Positions 25,107 through 33,646 of a stretch of 64,000 nt of DNA are shown in pieces. Source of the stretch: Candidatus Gastranaerophilus phascolarcticola (lineage in GTDB: Bacteria; Cyanobacteriota; Vampirovibrionia; Gastranaerophilales; Gastranaerophilaceae); the NCBI GenBank assembly GCA_001899335.1, contig MOYE01000001.1:123421-187420 (forward strand). The letters run 5' to 3'. A model generated the notes under the pieces. The model did not search any database and was not told the origin of the DNA. It worked only from the letters and a program-made list of their open reading frames with translations. The translations under genes were made by a program, and so were the position numbers. Every line of letters starts with the position of its first letter. Position 1 is the stretch's first letter.

Positions 25107-27245
25107 ATGGTACCTGAAACTAAGAAATTTGAACTCGAAATCGGCGGTAAAAACGTCGTTATCGAAACCGGGAAGTATGCACAAAGCACTAATGGTTCTG
25201 TAACAGTAAGATGCGGAGATACAATGTTATTTGTTCACTGTGTTGTTTCTAAAGAACCTAGAGTCGGAATCGACTTTTTCCCATTATTAATTGATTATGA
25301 AGAAAGAATGTCTTCAATCGGTAGAATCCCTGGCGGTTACAACCGTTCAGAAGGTAAAGCAAGCGACAAGGCTATCCTTGTTTCCCGTTTGATTGACAGA
25401 CCTATCAGACCTTTATTCCCTAAAGGTTACAGAAATGATATACAAATCGTTGCTCAATTATTCAGCTACGATCAACAAAACCAGCCTGATACATTGGCAA
25501 TGTTAGGTGCATCTTGCGCATTGATGTTGTCAGGTGCTCCTTTTGAGGGTCCTATCGGTGCGGTTCGTGTTTCTAAAGACGAAAACGGCAATATGATTGC
25601 TAACCCAACTCACCAACAAGCTGACAAATCTGACCTCGACATCGTTGTTGCAGGTACTCACGACAGCGTTATTATGGTTGAAGCCGGCTGCAAATTCGTT
25701 ACAGAAGACGATATTATGAACGCTGTTGAATTTGCTCAAGCTGAAATCAGAAAACAATGTGACGCTCAAGTTGAGTTTGCAAAGGCTTGCGGCGTTGTTA
25801 AAGAAGAATTCGTAAACCCTTACGATACATCTGAACTTAAACAAATTATTCACGATACAGCTTATGATATGATTTTTGACGCATATCACAACTTTGACAG
25901 AACATACAGACAAAACAAACTTGAAGAAGCTAAAAAAGCTGTAAAAGAAAAAGTTGACGCGTTGGATGAAACCCACCCAATCAAAGCTATGATTGAAGAA
26001 ACCGGCATCGACTTTGTTGCTGAAGAATTCAAAAATGCTGAAAAGAAAGTTATGAGAACAATGATTTTGGACGAAGGCGTTCGTGCTGACGGAAGAAAAC
26101 CGCACGATGTACGTCCAATCTGGTGCGAAGTTGGTGTTATTCCTCGCGCACACGGTTCTGCCGTATTTACGAGAGGACAAACACAGGTTCTTTCAGTTGC
26201 AACTCTTGCAGGCCCTGGCATGAAACAGGAACTTGACGGTGTTGACCCTGAAACAGAAAAAACTTATATGCACAAATACATCTTCCCAGGTTTCTCAGTT
26301 GGTGAAGTTAAAGCATTAAGAGGCCCTGGCAGACGTGAAGTTGGTCACGGAAACCTTGCTGAACGTGCTAATGTTCCTGCGCTTCCGTCACAAGAAGAAT
26401 TTGGATATACAATCCGCGTAACTTCTGACGTCTTGGAATCAAACGGTTCAACATCAATGGCTTCAACCTGCGGTTCTTCAATGGCTCTTATGAACGCCGG
26501 TGTTCCTGTTAAATGTATGATTGGCGGCGTTGCAATGGGTATGATTACCGAAGAAGGCAAAGAACCTGTTGTATTGACAGATATCCAAGGTATTGAAGAC
26601 TTCCTCGGCGATATGGACTTCAAAGTTACAGGTAACGACGACGGTATTACAGCACTTCAAATGGATATGAAAGCTAAAGGTATTGCAAACGATACTTTAA
26701 GAAGAGCGTTAGCTCAAGCTAAAGAAGGTCGTTTACACATCTTAGGAGAAATGAGAAAAGTTATCACAGCTCCTGCTGAACAACTTTCACCGTTTGCACC
26801 AAGCATTACAACAATGACAATTCCGACAGAAGACATCGGAACAGTTATCGGACCTGGCGGAAAACAAATCCGTGCGATTATTGACGCATCAGGCGCTGAA
26901 ATTGATATTCAAGACAGCGGTGTTGTAACAATTACGTCAAACGACCAAGAAGGTGCTGCAATCGCTAAGAGAATGATTAACGAAATCACTTTCAAACCGC
27001 AAGAAGGTATGATAAGACGTGGTAAAGTCGTAAGAATTATTCCTATCGGCGCGTTTGTAGAACTCGCACCTGGTAAAGACGGTATGGTTCACATCTCTCA
27101 AGTTTGCAAAGAGAGAATTGAAACTATCGAACCGCACTTGAACGTTGGTGATGAAGTAATCGTTAAGGTTATCAAAATCGACGAAAAAGGCAGAGTAAAC
27201 CTTACAATTAAAGGTGTTACAGACGAAGAAAAAGCAAGCGTATAG
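25107..27245 (+). CDS. pnp: Polyribonucleotide nucleotidyltransferase (PNPase)
   Basis: A 712-residue 3'-5' exoribonuclease that phosphorolyses RNA; it normally acts as a trimer and in degradosomes. Two RNase PH domains (GRIPGGYNRSEGKASDKAILVSRLIDRPIRPLFP; FTRGQTQVLSVATLAGP) flank a helical domain. The C-terminal half has the catalytic SNGSTSMASTCGSSMALMNAG. A KH domain (IGTVIGPGGKQIRAI) and an S1 domain (VVRIIPIGAFVELAPGKDGMVHISQV) end the protein. Full length. An AGGAAAGGAA site precedes the ATG and a strong terminator follows. Confidence 0.97.
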   Translation: MVPETKKFELEIGGKNVVIETGKYAQSTNGSVTVRCGDTMLFVHCVVSKEPRVGIDFFPLLIDYEERMSSIGRIPGGYNRSEGKASDKAILVSRLIDRPIRPLFPKGYRNDIQIVAQLFSYDQQNQPDTLAMLGASCALMLSGAPFEGPIGAVRVSKDENGNMIANPTHQQADKSDLDIVVAGTHDSVIMVEAGCKFVTEDDIMNAVEFAQAEIRKQCDAQVEFAKACGVVKEEFVNPYDTSELKQIIHDTAYDMIFDAYHNFDRTYRQNKLEEAKKAVKEKVDALDETHPIKAMIEETGIDFVAEEFKNAEKKVMRTMILDEGVRADGRKPHDVRPIWCEVGVIPRAHGSAVFTRGQTQVLSVATLAGPGMKQELDGVDPETEKTYMHKYIFPGFSVGEVKALRGPGRREVGHGNLAERANVPALPSQEEFGYTIRVTSDVLESNGSTSMASTCGSSMALMNAGVPVKCMIGGVAMGMITEEGKEPVVLTDIQGIEDFLGDMDFKVTGNDDGITALQMDMKAKGIANDTLRRALAQAKEGRLHILGEMRKVITAPAEQLSPFAPSITTMTIPTEDIGTVIGPGGKQIRAIIDASGAEIDIQDSGVVTITSNDQEGAAIAKRMINEITFKPQEGMIRRGKVVRIIPIGAFVELAPGKDGMVHISQVCKERIETIEPHLNVGDEVIVKVIKIDEKGRVNLTIKGVTDEEKASV

Positions 27246-27247
27246 CT

Positions 27248-27281
27248 AAAAAGAGCCGGTTTTTAAACCGGCTCTTTTTTT
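27248..27281. terminator. Terminator between pnp and convergent gene
   Basis: AAAAAGAGCCGGTTT / AAACCGGCTCTTTTTTT hairpin, symmetric, so able to serve both strands. Confidence 0.9.
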
Positions 27282-29040
27282 ATCCGTCATATCTCGTAAA
27301 TGATTTTGATACATTGCCCTCAATTACTTTTTTGATTGCCTCGTATTCTGTTTCCAGCGAAGAAATTTCTGTATCTAAATTCTTCATTTTTAAGTCAATT
27401 TCTTGCTCTTTTGCATTAATTCTTGCCTTTTCAGTGGTGTATTTTGATTCAGCCTGTGCGATTGCGGCGTCGTCAGATACCTCTTTAATAAAGTTATTTG
27501 TTGAATAATTGTTTTGATAGTAGTAATGGTCATCAGAAAGGCTTGTGAGGTACATTTTTCCGCCCTGAAGCATTTCTTTTAAATAATTGCTGTCAGTGGC
27601 AGCCTGATTGTTTTCGGTCCAACCGTTAATACAAATTTGGTTGAATAATGTATCGTAGAAGTTTGCGATTAACGCCTCGTTATCTGAAACATAGGTTGTT
27701 GTGAATGTAAATTCAAATCCCTCTAAAGAGTCTTTATCTGCGAAATGCGAATCTTGTTTCGGAGCATTCCACGCAACATTGAGTCCGTTTGCCTGCGGAG
27801 TTCCAAGCCCGTACATATATTGCATAAAGTATGTAAACCAAGCCTGCGTAAATGCAGAAAGGTCTAAGGTTGCCTGATCATGCGGGTCATCGTGTAAGAA
27901 ACCTGAACGTCCGTAAGAGTCTGCAACGGTTAAAAATGTTTGCGAAATCGCGAATGAATCTTTAGCTACATCCGCATCACTAACATCTTTGAATGCTCCC
28001 GCAATGAGTTTACCTATACCAAATGCAGGAACAAAAGCACCCACCCATTTCTCCCAAGTTTTCCAGCCGCTTCCTTGTTTGTGGCGCAGGTACGCCAAGA
28101 GGTCTCCGTCACCGGCAGTCCACATTCCGGTCGTTGGGTCAAATTTGTTATCCCCACCCCAGCAGAACTGGTTCATCTGATCGTTTGCATAAGCAATAGC
28201 ATCGTCGCAACCCTCTAACAATCCGGATAAAGCGTTACCTAATTGGGTTATGACGTTGTTTGTCGCTTGATACATTGAGGCAACATCACTTTCCTGCCCC
28301 AAGTAGATGTGTTTATCGCCTGATAAAAGGTCTGAAAACGATATTTGAGCCAGCGCAGTATTTATATCAGCACCGGTTGAATCCAATTGATGATTGCCCT
28401 TTTCTTTTAAAGATGTAAAAGAATTTTGACCGTTTTGAACCATAATTGCTACATTCTGCGGAATCCCACAGTATGTAAGGTCAATCCCGGAAATATTACC
28501 ATTACCGTCTAAATAGTTTAATAATTTTTGATAATCACCGGTTTCTGTAATGGTATTGACTAAATTATCACCTCCTAAACCTGCAATGTTATTATAATCC
28601 AGACCGACAATGGCGTTAGCTGTGGCTTGGGTGATAACGTTTTGTTCAGCCAAACTCAACATAAACGCATTACGCATAATATTGGAAGGCGTGCAGCCCA
28701 AACCTTCCATTGGAATACCGGCAGCACGAGCTGCAGCGGCGTAGGGACTGGAGAGCACAATTTGTCCCTGATTGTTGGAAATCAATGTTGGTGTGTAATC
28801 GTTGATTGAACTTGGTGACATGAGCATGTTATATGTAAGTGGAACATCAGTTGAGTTAACACCATAGAAGTCGTAATAAAGTTTTGTTTTATCTAAGGAA
28901 TTTTGGTATTCGTTGGAAATTTCCGTCAAGTTTCTAGAGAGCGTGAGTTTTTCGTGAGAGAATTTCATAGATTCAAACTGCGCTCTGGATTTTCTTGAAG
29001 TTATGGTAAGAAGTCTTGCTTGTGATGCCGCTAATCCCAT
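27280..29040 (-). CDS. Protein of the MGLAASQARLL family, copy 2
   Basis: 586 residues from the ATG at 29040, preceded by AAGGAAAT; the upstream extension of the frame is excluded because it runs through a palindromic regulatory site. N- and C-terminal blocks are nearly those of the copy at 22814 (QFESMKFSHEKLTLSRNLTE; KARINAKEQEIDLKMKNLDT). The central region differs and contains a hydrophobic patch (WVGAFVPAFGIGKLIAGAF) that copy 1 lacks. No signal peptide seen and no family assigned. A perfect 12-bp inverted repeat sits immediately upstream of the ribosome site, suggesting operator control. Confidence 0.72.
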   Translation of the reverse strand: MGLAASQARLLTITSRKSRAQFESMKFSHEKLTLSRNLTEISNEYQNSLDKTKLYYDFYGVNSTDVPLTYNMLMSPSSINDYTPTLISNNQGQIVLSSPYAAAARAAGIPMEGLGCTPSNIMRNAFMLSLAEQNVITQATANAIVGLDYNNIAGLGGDNLVNTITETGDYQKLLNYLDGNGNISGIDLTYCGIPQNVAIMVQNGQNSFTSLKEKGNHQLDSTGADINTALAQISFSDLLSGDKHIYLGQESDVASMYQATNNVITQLGNALSGLLEGCDDAIAYANDQMNQFCWGGDNKFDPTTGMWTAGDGDLLAYLRHKQGSGWKTWEKWVGAFVPAFGIGKLIAGAFKDVSDADVAKDSFAISQTFLTVADSYGRSGFLHDDPHDQATLDLSAFTQAWFTYFMQYMYGLGTPQANGLNVAWNAPKQDSHFADKDSLEGFEFTFTTTYVSDNEALIANFYDTLFNQICINGWTENNQAATDSNYLKEMLQGGKMYLTSLSDDHYYYQNNYSTNNFIKEVSDDAAIAQAESKYTTEKARINAKEQEIDLKMKNLDTEISSLETEYEAIKKVIEGNVSKSFTRYDG

Positions 29041-29053
29041 TTTTGAAATTTCC

Positions 29054-29089
29054 TTTCGTACAACATAATGTATATTGTGTTGTACGAAA
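29054..29089. promoter_or_regulatory. Perfect 12-bp inverted repeat, operator or leader hairpin
   Basis: TTTCGTACAACA (29054-29065) pairs with TGTTGTACGAAA (29078-29089) around a 12-base centre. It abuts the ribosome site of the gene at 27280. A near copy lies at 29206 on the other side of the divergent intergenic region. Confidence 0.65.
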
Positions 29090-29205
29090 TCCGAAAACGC
29101 TTGATATAAGAGGGTTTTTGTTTTTGAAAAGTTGACGCTTGCATATAATGTGTAAAATTTATGCGGTATAAAAATTAAAGTAAAACTTGTGCTATACCGA
29201 TATAA

Positions 29206-29232
29206 ACAACACAATATACATTATGATGTACG
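29206..29232. promoter_or_regulatory. Second, imperfect copy of the same palindrome
   Basis: ACAACACAATATACATTATG followed by ATGTACG matches the complement of the 29054 site with one mismatch in the arm. The region 29041-29374 holds no gene; besides these sites it has an inverted repeat CGGTATA/TATACCG (29164, 29193) and promoter site 3. Confidence 0.55.
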
Positions 29233-29283
29233 CGTATAATATTAAGTTTTGTTACAAATATATAAATTTTATACACCTTTTAC

Positions 29284-29317
29284 GCAATTTTTAAATACAA
29301 AAATACTTTATAGAAGT
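29284..29317 (+). promoter_or_regulatory. Shared bipartite promoter motif, site 3
   Basis: GCAATT (29284), 17 bases, TTTATAGAAGT (29307), upstream of the 123-aa gene. Confidence 0.65.
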
Positions 29318-29374
29318 ATCACAGGAAATCATTATTAAGAGAAAACAAAGATTAAGAGAAAAGGAGTATAGAGT

Positions 29375-29746
29375 ATGACAACGTATGGAAATTATGATGC
29401 AGGACAATCCAGATCAATTAGCAATCCGTTATTTAATGGCGGAGTACGTCACATTGACGCAGGGCAAACTTATGATTTTGGATTTAAAAAAGTTGGCAAT
29501 ACAAATATGGGCTTGGGTGTTGAAAGAACAACACGCGTTACACCTGAAGAACGTGTTGGCGCAACAGCTTCAAAAACTTACGCTGCAGTTTCAAGTGTAG
29601 CTGATAATGCAGACAACGACAGATTTGTAGATGAATTTTTGAGCCCTTATATTACGGACGAAACACGTAACAGAATGGCAAGCACAAGTTTTAACGTAGC
29701 TATGGCTATGGGTGATTTTGAAGATGCCTATAAAAATTTAGCATAG
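29375..29746 (+). CDS. Small lineage-specific protein, unknown
   Basis: 123 residues after an AAAAGGAGT ribosome site. Gly/Asn/Asp-rich N-terminus (MTTYGNYDAGQSRSISNPLF), Thr/Ala-rich middle and a helical C-terminus (TRNRMASTSFNVAMAMGDFE). No signal peptide, membrane segment or known domain. It uses the shared GCAATT-N17-TTTATA promoter motif and has its own terminator, so it is a single-gene unit. Confidence 0.65.
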   Translation: MTTYGNYDAGQSRSISNPLFNGGVRHIDAGQTYDFGFKKVGNTNMGLGVERTTRVTPEERVGATASKTYAAVSSVADNADNDRFVDEFLSPYITDETRNRMASTSFNVAMAMGDFEDAYKNLA

Positions 29747-29800
29747 ACGGCTTATAAATATTTTATTTACTCTCTCTTAAAAAAAATACTTCTTTTCTTA

Positions 29801-29826
29801 GGCAGACTCTAGTCTGCCTTTTTTAT
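29801..29826 (+). terminator. Terminator of the 123-aa gene
   Basis: GGCAGACT / AGTCTGCC hairpin with a TTTTTT tail. Confidence 0.85.
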
Positions 29827-29907
29827 TAAATTTATGTAAAGCTATGCTGGTTCTGCTTATTTTTGTATTATCATAATAATTAATATAGGAAGAAAGAGGA
29901 GAAATGT

Positions 29908-30717
29908 ATGATAGATAAAACCGCGATAATTCACCCAACGGCTCAAATTGCAGAAGATGCTATAATCGGACCTTTTGTTGTTATTGGTGAAAATGTTAAA
30001 ATCGGCAGTAGAACAAGAGTTATCTCTAATGCTCATATTGAGTTCGCAGAAATCGGAGAGGATTGTACAATCAGTCCTTTTGCCACTATTGGTTCAGAAC
30101 CGCAGGATTTAGGATACAAAGGTGAGCCTACGAAGGTTGTTATCGGTGACGGTACTATTATTAAAGAAAACGTAACTATTCACAGAGGTGCAAATTGTGG
30201 AGATTGCACAACCAGAGTTGGGAAAAAATGTTTAATCATGGTTGGAGCTCACGTTGCGCATAACTGTGTATTGGAAGATCAGGTTATTCTTGCAAACCTT
30301 GTAACACTTGGCGGTCACGTACACGTTGGATTTGGTGCGTTTGTTGGCGGAATGAGTGTATTCCACCAAAACATCAGAATTGGCGATATGGCGATTATCA
30401 GCGGATTTTCTGCGTCACGTCAGGACATCTTACCTTACTCAAAAGGCGAAGGACGTCCGCCTATCCCGGACGGCTTAAATGTTATTGCTATGAAACGCCG
30501 CGGAGTGCCGCAAGATGTTAGAACTAATGTTAACGCTGCATTCAAACTTCTTGTGTCAAAAGATTTGAATACAACACAGGCTATAGAAAAAATTAAAGCC
30601 GAAATTCCGATGAATGAATATATTGAAAAAATGATTGATTTTATTCAAACATCAAAACGTGGAGTTCTTTTGAAATCCTATAAAACGGGTCATCAATCAT
30701 TAGATAGCGAAGAATAA
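29908..30717 (+). CDS. lpxA: Acyl-[ACP]-UDP-N-acetylglucosamine O-acyltransferase
   Basis: First enzyme of lipid A synthesis: transfers a hydroxyacyl chain from ACP to UDP-GlcNAc in the cytoplasm. The 269 residues show hexapeptide repeats of a left-handed beta helix (IHPTAQIAEDAIIGPFVVIG onwards) and the LpxA block GSEPQDLGYKGE. In GAHVAHN the second His (His118) matches the catalytic base. The C-terminal helical domain is present. Start chosen at ATG 29908 after GAGGAGAAA. It stands alone rather than with lpxB/lpxD/fabZ. Confidence 0.95.
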   Translation: MIDKTAIIHPTAQIAEDAIIGPFVVIGENVKIGSRTRVISNAHIEFAEIGEDCTISPFATIGSEPQDLGYKGEPTKVVIGDGTIIKENVTIHRGANCGDCTTRVGKKCLIMVGAHVAHNCVLEDQVILANLVTLGGHVHVGFGAFVGGMSVFHQNIRIGDMAIISGFSASRQDILPYSKGEGRPPIPDGLNVIAMKRRGVPQDVRTNVNAAFKLLVSKDLNTTQAIEKIKAEIPMNEYIEKMIDFIQTSKRGVLLKSYKTGHQSLDSEE

Positions 30718-30720
30718 AAC

Positions 30721-30751
30721 TATAATCCCCCTTGTCAAAAGGGGGATTATA
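30721..30751 (+). terminator. Hairpin after lpxA, possible terminator
   Basis: TATAATCCCCC / GGGGGATTATA strong hairpin just after the lpxA stop, but with only a poor T tail. Confidence 0.6.
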
Positions 30752-30785
30752 GTTTATACTATATTCAGAAAGGAAGGGTAAATAT

Positions 30786-31790
30786 ATGAATCAGATTAAA
30801 AATGTATCGTCATTGACAGGGGGGGGGGGGCGTGCTCAACAGGCCTTCACAATGGCAGAGATACTTCTGTCATTAACAATTATTGGTGTGGTAGCCGCGA
30901 TTACTTTACCAAGTTTGACTGGCAACATTAACGAGCGAACCTGGAACACGCAGCGAAAAGCTCTTTATGCGCGATTCTCACAGGCTATTGCACTTATGCC
31001 GGCAGTGAACGGCTATGGATCTTTAGAGGGTACTATAGGAGAGGATTTCAGCCAGGATATAACAACCGACAACGCGGCAGAAACATTCGTTACCGCAGGG
31101 CTTTCAAAGGTTCTGAAAATAAATAACATTTGTGACAGTGAACACCTTGATGATTGTGGTATTCCGTCTAAGATTACTACAATGGACAACCGTAATCTTT
31201 CTAATTTTACAAGCTCAATGAATACTTTAGTCGGGTTTAATAGTATGTTTAACGGCAGCGCGCCTAGTCAAGTTTATTCAAGCCAATTAAACACAAAAGC
31301 TGCTGCGTTTGAAACCGCAAACGGTGAGAGTATTCTTGTGTATTACAACCCAAGATGTATGTCCGATACAAAAATTGTAGATGCCAATTATACACAGCCG
31401 TATATGTGCGCAAATTTTGTATACGATTTAAACGGAACTAAGGGCCCAAATACTATGGGTAAAGATATTGGATTTATAACTGTAATGTATCCCAGCGATC
31501 CGGTCGTCGTAGCACCAATGCCGGAACCGGTTTCCAGTGTCGGCGCGGCAAAACATATTGATGCAACGCGGTTCTGTACAAATCAAAATAACGAAACCCG
31601 TTTACCAAGCCGTGATGAACTAATGGCGATGTTCTATAATAAAATACTTTTGACTCAAAGTAATTCTTATTTTTGGTCTACTACCTTAGGTGAAAAACCT
31701 GATACCGCGTATCATGTTCGATTTTCGTCAGGCAGCAGGCATTTAGGCTCTCGTGATAGTCAGTATGCTATCTGGTGTATAAAACGATAA
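30786..31790 (+). CDS. Type IV prepilin-like surface protein with coding G12 tract
   Basis: 334 residues, in frame as read. The leader MNQIKNVSSLTGGGGRAQQA contains four Gly codons made of twelve consecutive G, then the prepilin site A|FTMAE and the same pilin helix as the other two copies. Conserved blocks (NERTWNTQRKALYARFSQAIALMP, YDLNGTKGPNTMGKDIGF) and a C-terminal RLPSRDEL, FWSTT, WCIKR region resemble DUF1566/Lcl. Adding or losing one G moves the ribosome into a frame that stops within about 20-45 codons, so expression can be switched by slippage. Ribosome site GGAAGG. Probably an exported pilus-like adhesin. Confidence 0.85.
   Translation: MNQIKNVSSLTGGGGRAQQAFTMAEILLSLTIIGVVAAITLPSLTGNINERTWNTQRKALYARFSQAIALMPAVNGYGSLEGTIGEDFSQDITTDNAAETFVTAGLSKVLKINNICDSEHLDDCGIPSKITTMDNRNLSNFTSSMNTLVGFNSMFNGSAPSQVYSSQLNTKAAAFETANGESILVYYNPRCMSDTKIVDANYTQPYMCANFVYDLNGTKGPNTMGKDIGFITVMYPSDPVVVAPMPEPVSSVGAAKHIDATRFCTNQNNETRLPSRDELMAMFYNKILLTQSNSYFWSTTLGEKPDTAYHVRFSSGSRHLGSRDSQYAIWCIKR
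30819..30830 (+). repeat. Poly-G (G12) tract inside prepilin leader
   Basis: Twelve consecutive G inside the leader-peptide codons, in an AT-rich genome. With 12 G the frame continues. With 11 a TAA follows about 16 codons after the tract, and with 13 a TAA follows about 31 codons after it. Confidence 0.9.
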
Positions 31791-31857
31791 ATTCACTAAG
31801 CCCGGCTTTACACTCTCCTCAAAATGTATTACAATATGCAGAAAGAGGAGAGTTTTT

Positions 31858-32952
31858 ATGTTAAGAAAATATGCAAAAGTTTTGGTTGACTATTCGACAA
31901 ATGTTCAGAAAGGCGATTTAGTAATTATTCGCTCTGACAGCGTTGAATCCCAGCCGTTATTGAAAGAAATCTATAAACGTGTAATTGAACGTGGTGGAAA
32001 CCCGCTTGTGCGTATTGCACTTGAGGGCGCTGGAGAAATCTTCTTAAAAAATGCGTCTGATGAACAATTGGATTATGTTGATCCGATTACCCAAATGGAA
32101 TATGAAAAAGCAGATAAATTTATTTCAATTGGTGCGCCGTTGAATACAAAAAATATGAAACGTGCAAATCTTGAAAAACTGGCTCGCAGGGGCAAGGCAA
32201 CGAAAAAACTTTCAGAAACTTTACTCGGACGTTCTGCGCGAGGCGAAGCAAGCTGGGTTATTGCGGATTATCCTACAAATGCGCTTGCGCAAGAGGCGAA
32301 AATGTCGCTTGCTGAATATACTGAATTTCTATACAATTCTTGCTATTTAAACCTTGACGATCCGGTTGCGAAACTTCGTGAACTTGACGAAAAACAAACA
32401 AAATGGGCAAATTATCTTAATAATGTTAAAAAAGTACGTATCGTTGGCGAAAAAACTGATATTACATTTGGCGTTGAGGGTAGAAAATGGATTAGTTGTT
32501 CAGGTTTAAACAACTATCCGGATGGTGAGGTTTTCACATCCCCTGTTGAAGACGATGTGAATGGCGAAATATATTTTGACTTCCCGCAAAATTACCGTGG
32601 CAACGAAGCTCGTGGCGTTCATTTGACAATTAAAAACGGCAAAGTCGTTGGCGTAAAATGTGAAAGCGGTGAGGATTTTGTTAACTCTATGTTTGATATG
32701 GACGAGGGTTCTCGCGGAATCGGAGAAATTGCAATCGGTACCAACGATGAAATTCAAGAAGTTACAGGAAATATTCTTTTTGATGAAAAAATCGGCGGCT
32801 CAATTCACATGGCAGTTGGTGCGTCTTATCCTGAAACCGGTGGTAAAAATGTTTCCGGACTTCATTGGGATATGATTAAAAATATGAAAAACGGCGGTAA
32901 AATTTATGCCGATGATATTTTAATATATGAAAACGGAAAATTTATAATATAG
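31858..32952 (+). CDS. Aminopeptidase, M29 (thermophilic aminopeptidase) family
   Basis: 364 residues, a cytoplasmic metallo-aminopeptidase releasing N-terminal residues from peptides. Recognised from the M29 pattern: GLNNYPDGEVFTSPVEDDVNG with the metal-binding Glu, GEIAIGTNDEIQEVTGN, GSIHMAVGASYPETGG with His, and HWDMI near the C-terminus. Length is a little under the 370-410 usual in the family. Ribosome site AGAGGAGAG. Single gene, followed by a terminator. Confidence 0.9.
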   Translation: MLRKYAKVLVDYSTNVQKGDLVIIRSDSVESQPLLKEIYKRVIERGGNPLVRIALEGAGEIFLKNASDEQLDYVDPITQMEYEKADKFISIGAPLNTKNMKRANLEKLARRGKATKKLSETLLGRSARGEASWVIADYPTNALAQEAKMSLAEYTEFLYNSCYLNLDDPVAKLRELDEKQTKWANYLNNVKKVRIVGEKTDITFGVEGRKWISCSGLNNYPDGEVFTSPVEDDVNGEIYFDFPQNYRGNEARGVHLTIKNGKVVGVKCESGEDFVNSMFDMDEGSRGIGEIAIGTNDEIQEVTGNILFDEKIGGSIHMAVGASYPETGGKNVSGLHWDMIKNMKNGGKIYADDILIYENGKFII

Positions 32953-32960
32953 TTATAACG

Positions 32961-32984
32961 GCGCTGAGAAATCAGCGCTTTTTA
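32961..32984 (+). terminator. Terminator of the aminopeptidase gene
   Basis: GCGCTGA / TCAGCGC hairpin with TTTTT. Confidence 0.82.
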
Positions 32985-33022
32985 CTAATAATTTCCTAAT
33001 AATTCTATGCTACTCTGGTAGC

Positions 33023-33646
33023 ATGACGATTAGACCCGTAAGCATGACGCCGGATTACAAACGTGTAAATAGTAAAGAAGCTCCGACCAGAGTAAAGATT
33101 GCCTCTGCAATTGGAGCGGCTGCCGGCGCAAGTTTGGCAGTTGCAGCGCTTGCTAGAAAACAAAATAAAGGCTTTTTAACCATGGACTACGGTTTAAAGG
33201 AAATGCTTACTGTAGGTTTGAGTGCGATAAGCGGCGGTGTATTAGGCGGCGTACTTACCTCAAATCCGAAGAAGCATGAACGCAAACTTGATGAAGGAAT
33301 TTTCCAGTATTCTATGGTCGCCCTCCCGGGCGTTGCCGTTTCTGGCGCAATGTTAGCTTGTGAAAAAATAAAACCCTTGAACAACGCACCGTCTAAAATA
33401 GCTGCCACGGCACTTGCCCTTGCCGGTGGCATGGAAATCGCGGTTGATGTCGCAAATTTCGTTTCCGATATTGATAACAATGAACCTGATAGAAAATTGA
33501 AATTCAAAGATGCTATAGCAAGCGTGGATGATTTAATCGGGATTTTGCTACTCGCAAAGGTTAAATTCGTCAAAAAAATGAAATTGGATAAACTCTTACC
33601 GTTGGTATATTCTTTTTGTGGTTATAAAGCAGGTACCACAAATTAA
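33023..33646 (+). CDS. Small multi-pass membrane protein, unknown
   Basis: 207 residues with about four hydrophobic, Ala/Gly-rich segments (ASAIGAAAGASLAVAALA, VGLSAISGGVLGGVL, YSMVALPGVAVSGAMLA, AATALALAGGMEIAV) and a soluble C-terminus. No ribosome site precedes the ATG; ATG 33044 is a possible alternative start. No family recognised. Its 3' end overlaps the convergent WYL gene by 4 bp. Confidence 0.6.
   Translation: MTIRPVSMTPDYKRVNSKEAPTRVKIASAIGAAAGASLAVAALARKQNKGFLTMDYGLKEMLTVGLSAISGGVLGGVLTSNPKKHERKLDEGIFQYSMVALPGVAVSGAMLACEKIKPLNNAPSKIAATALALAGGMEIAVDVANFVSDIDNNEPDRKLKFKDAIASVDDLIGILLLAKVKFVKKMKLDKLLPLVYSFCGYKAGTTN

Noticed and set aside
29041..29214. Upstream extension of the MGLAASQARLL gene copy 2
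   Set aside because: It passes through the palindromic regulatory site, and the conserved N-terminus with a ribosome site begins at 29040.
16163..31790. A diversity-generating retroelement acting on the lectin-like prepilins
   Set aside because: No reverse transcriptase gene or template repeat is present in the window.
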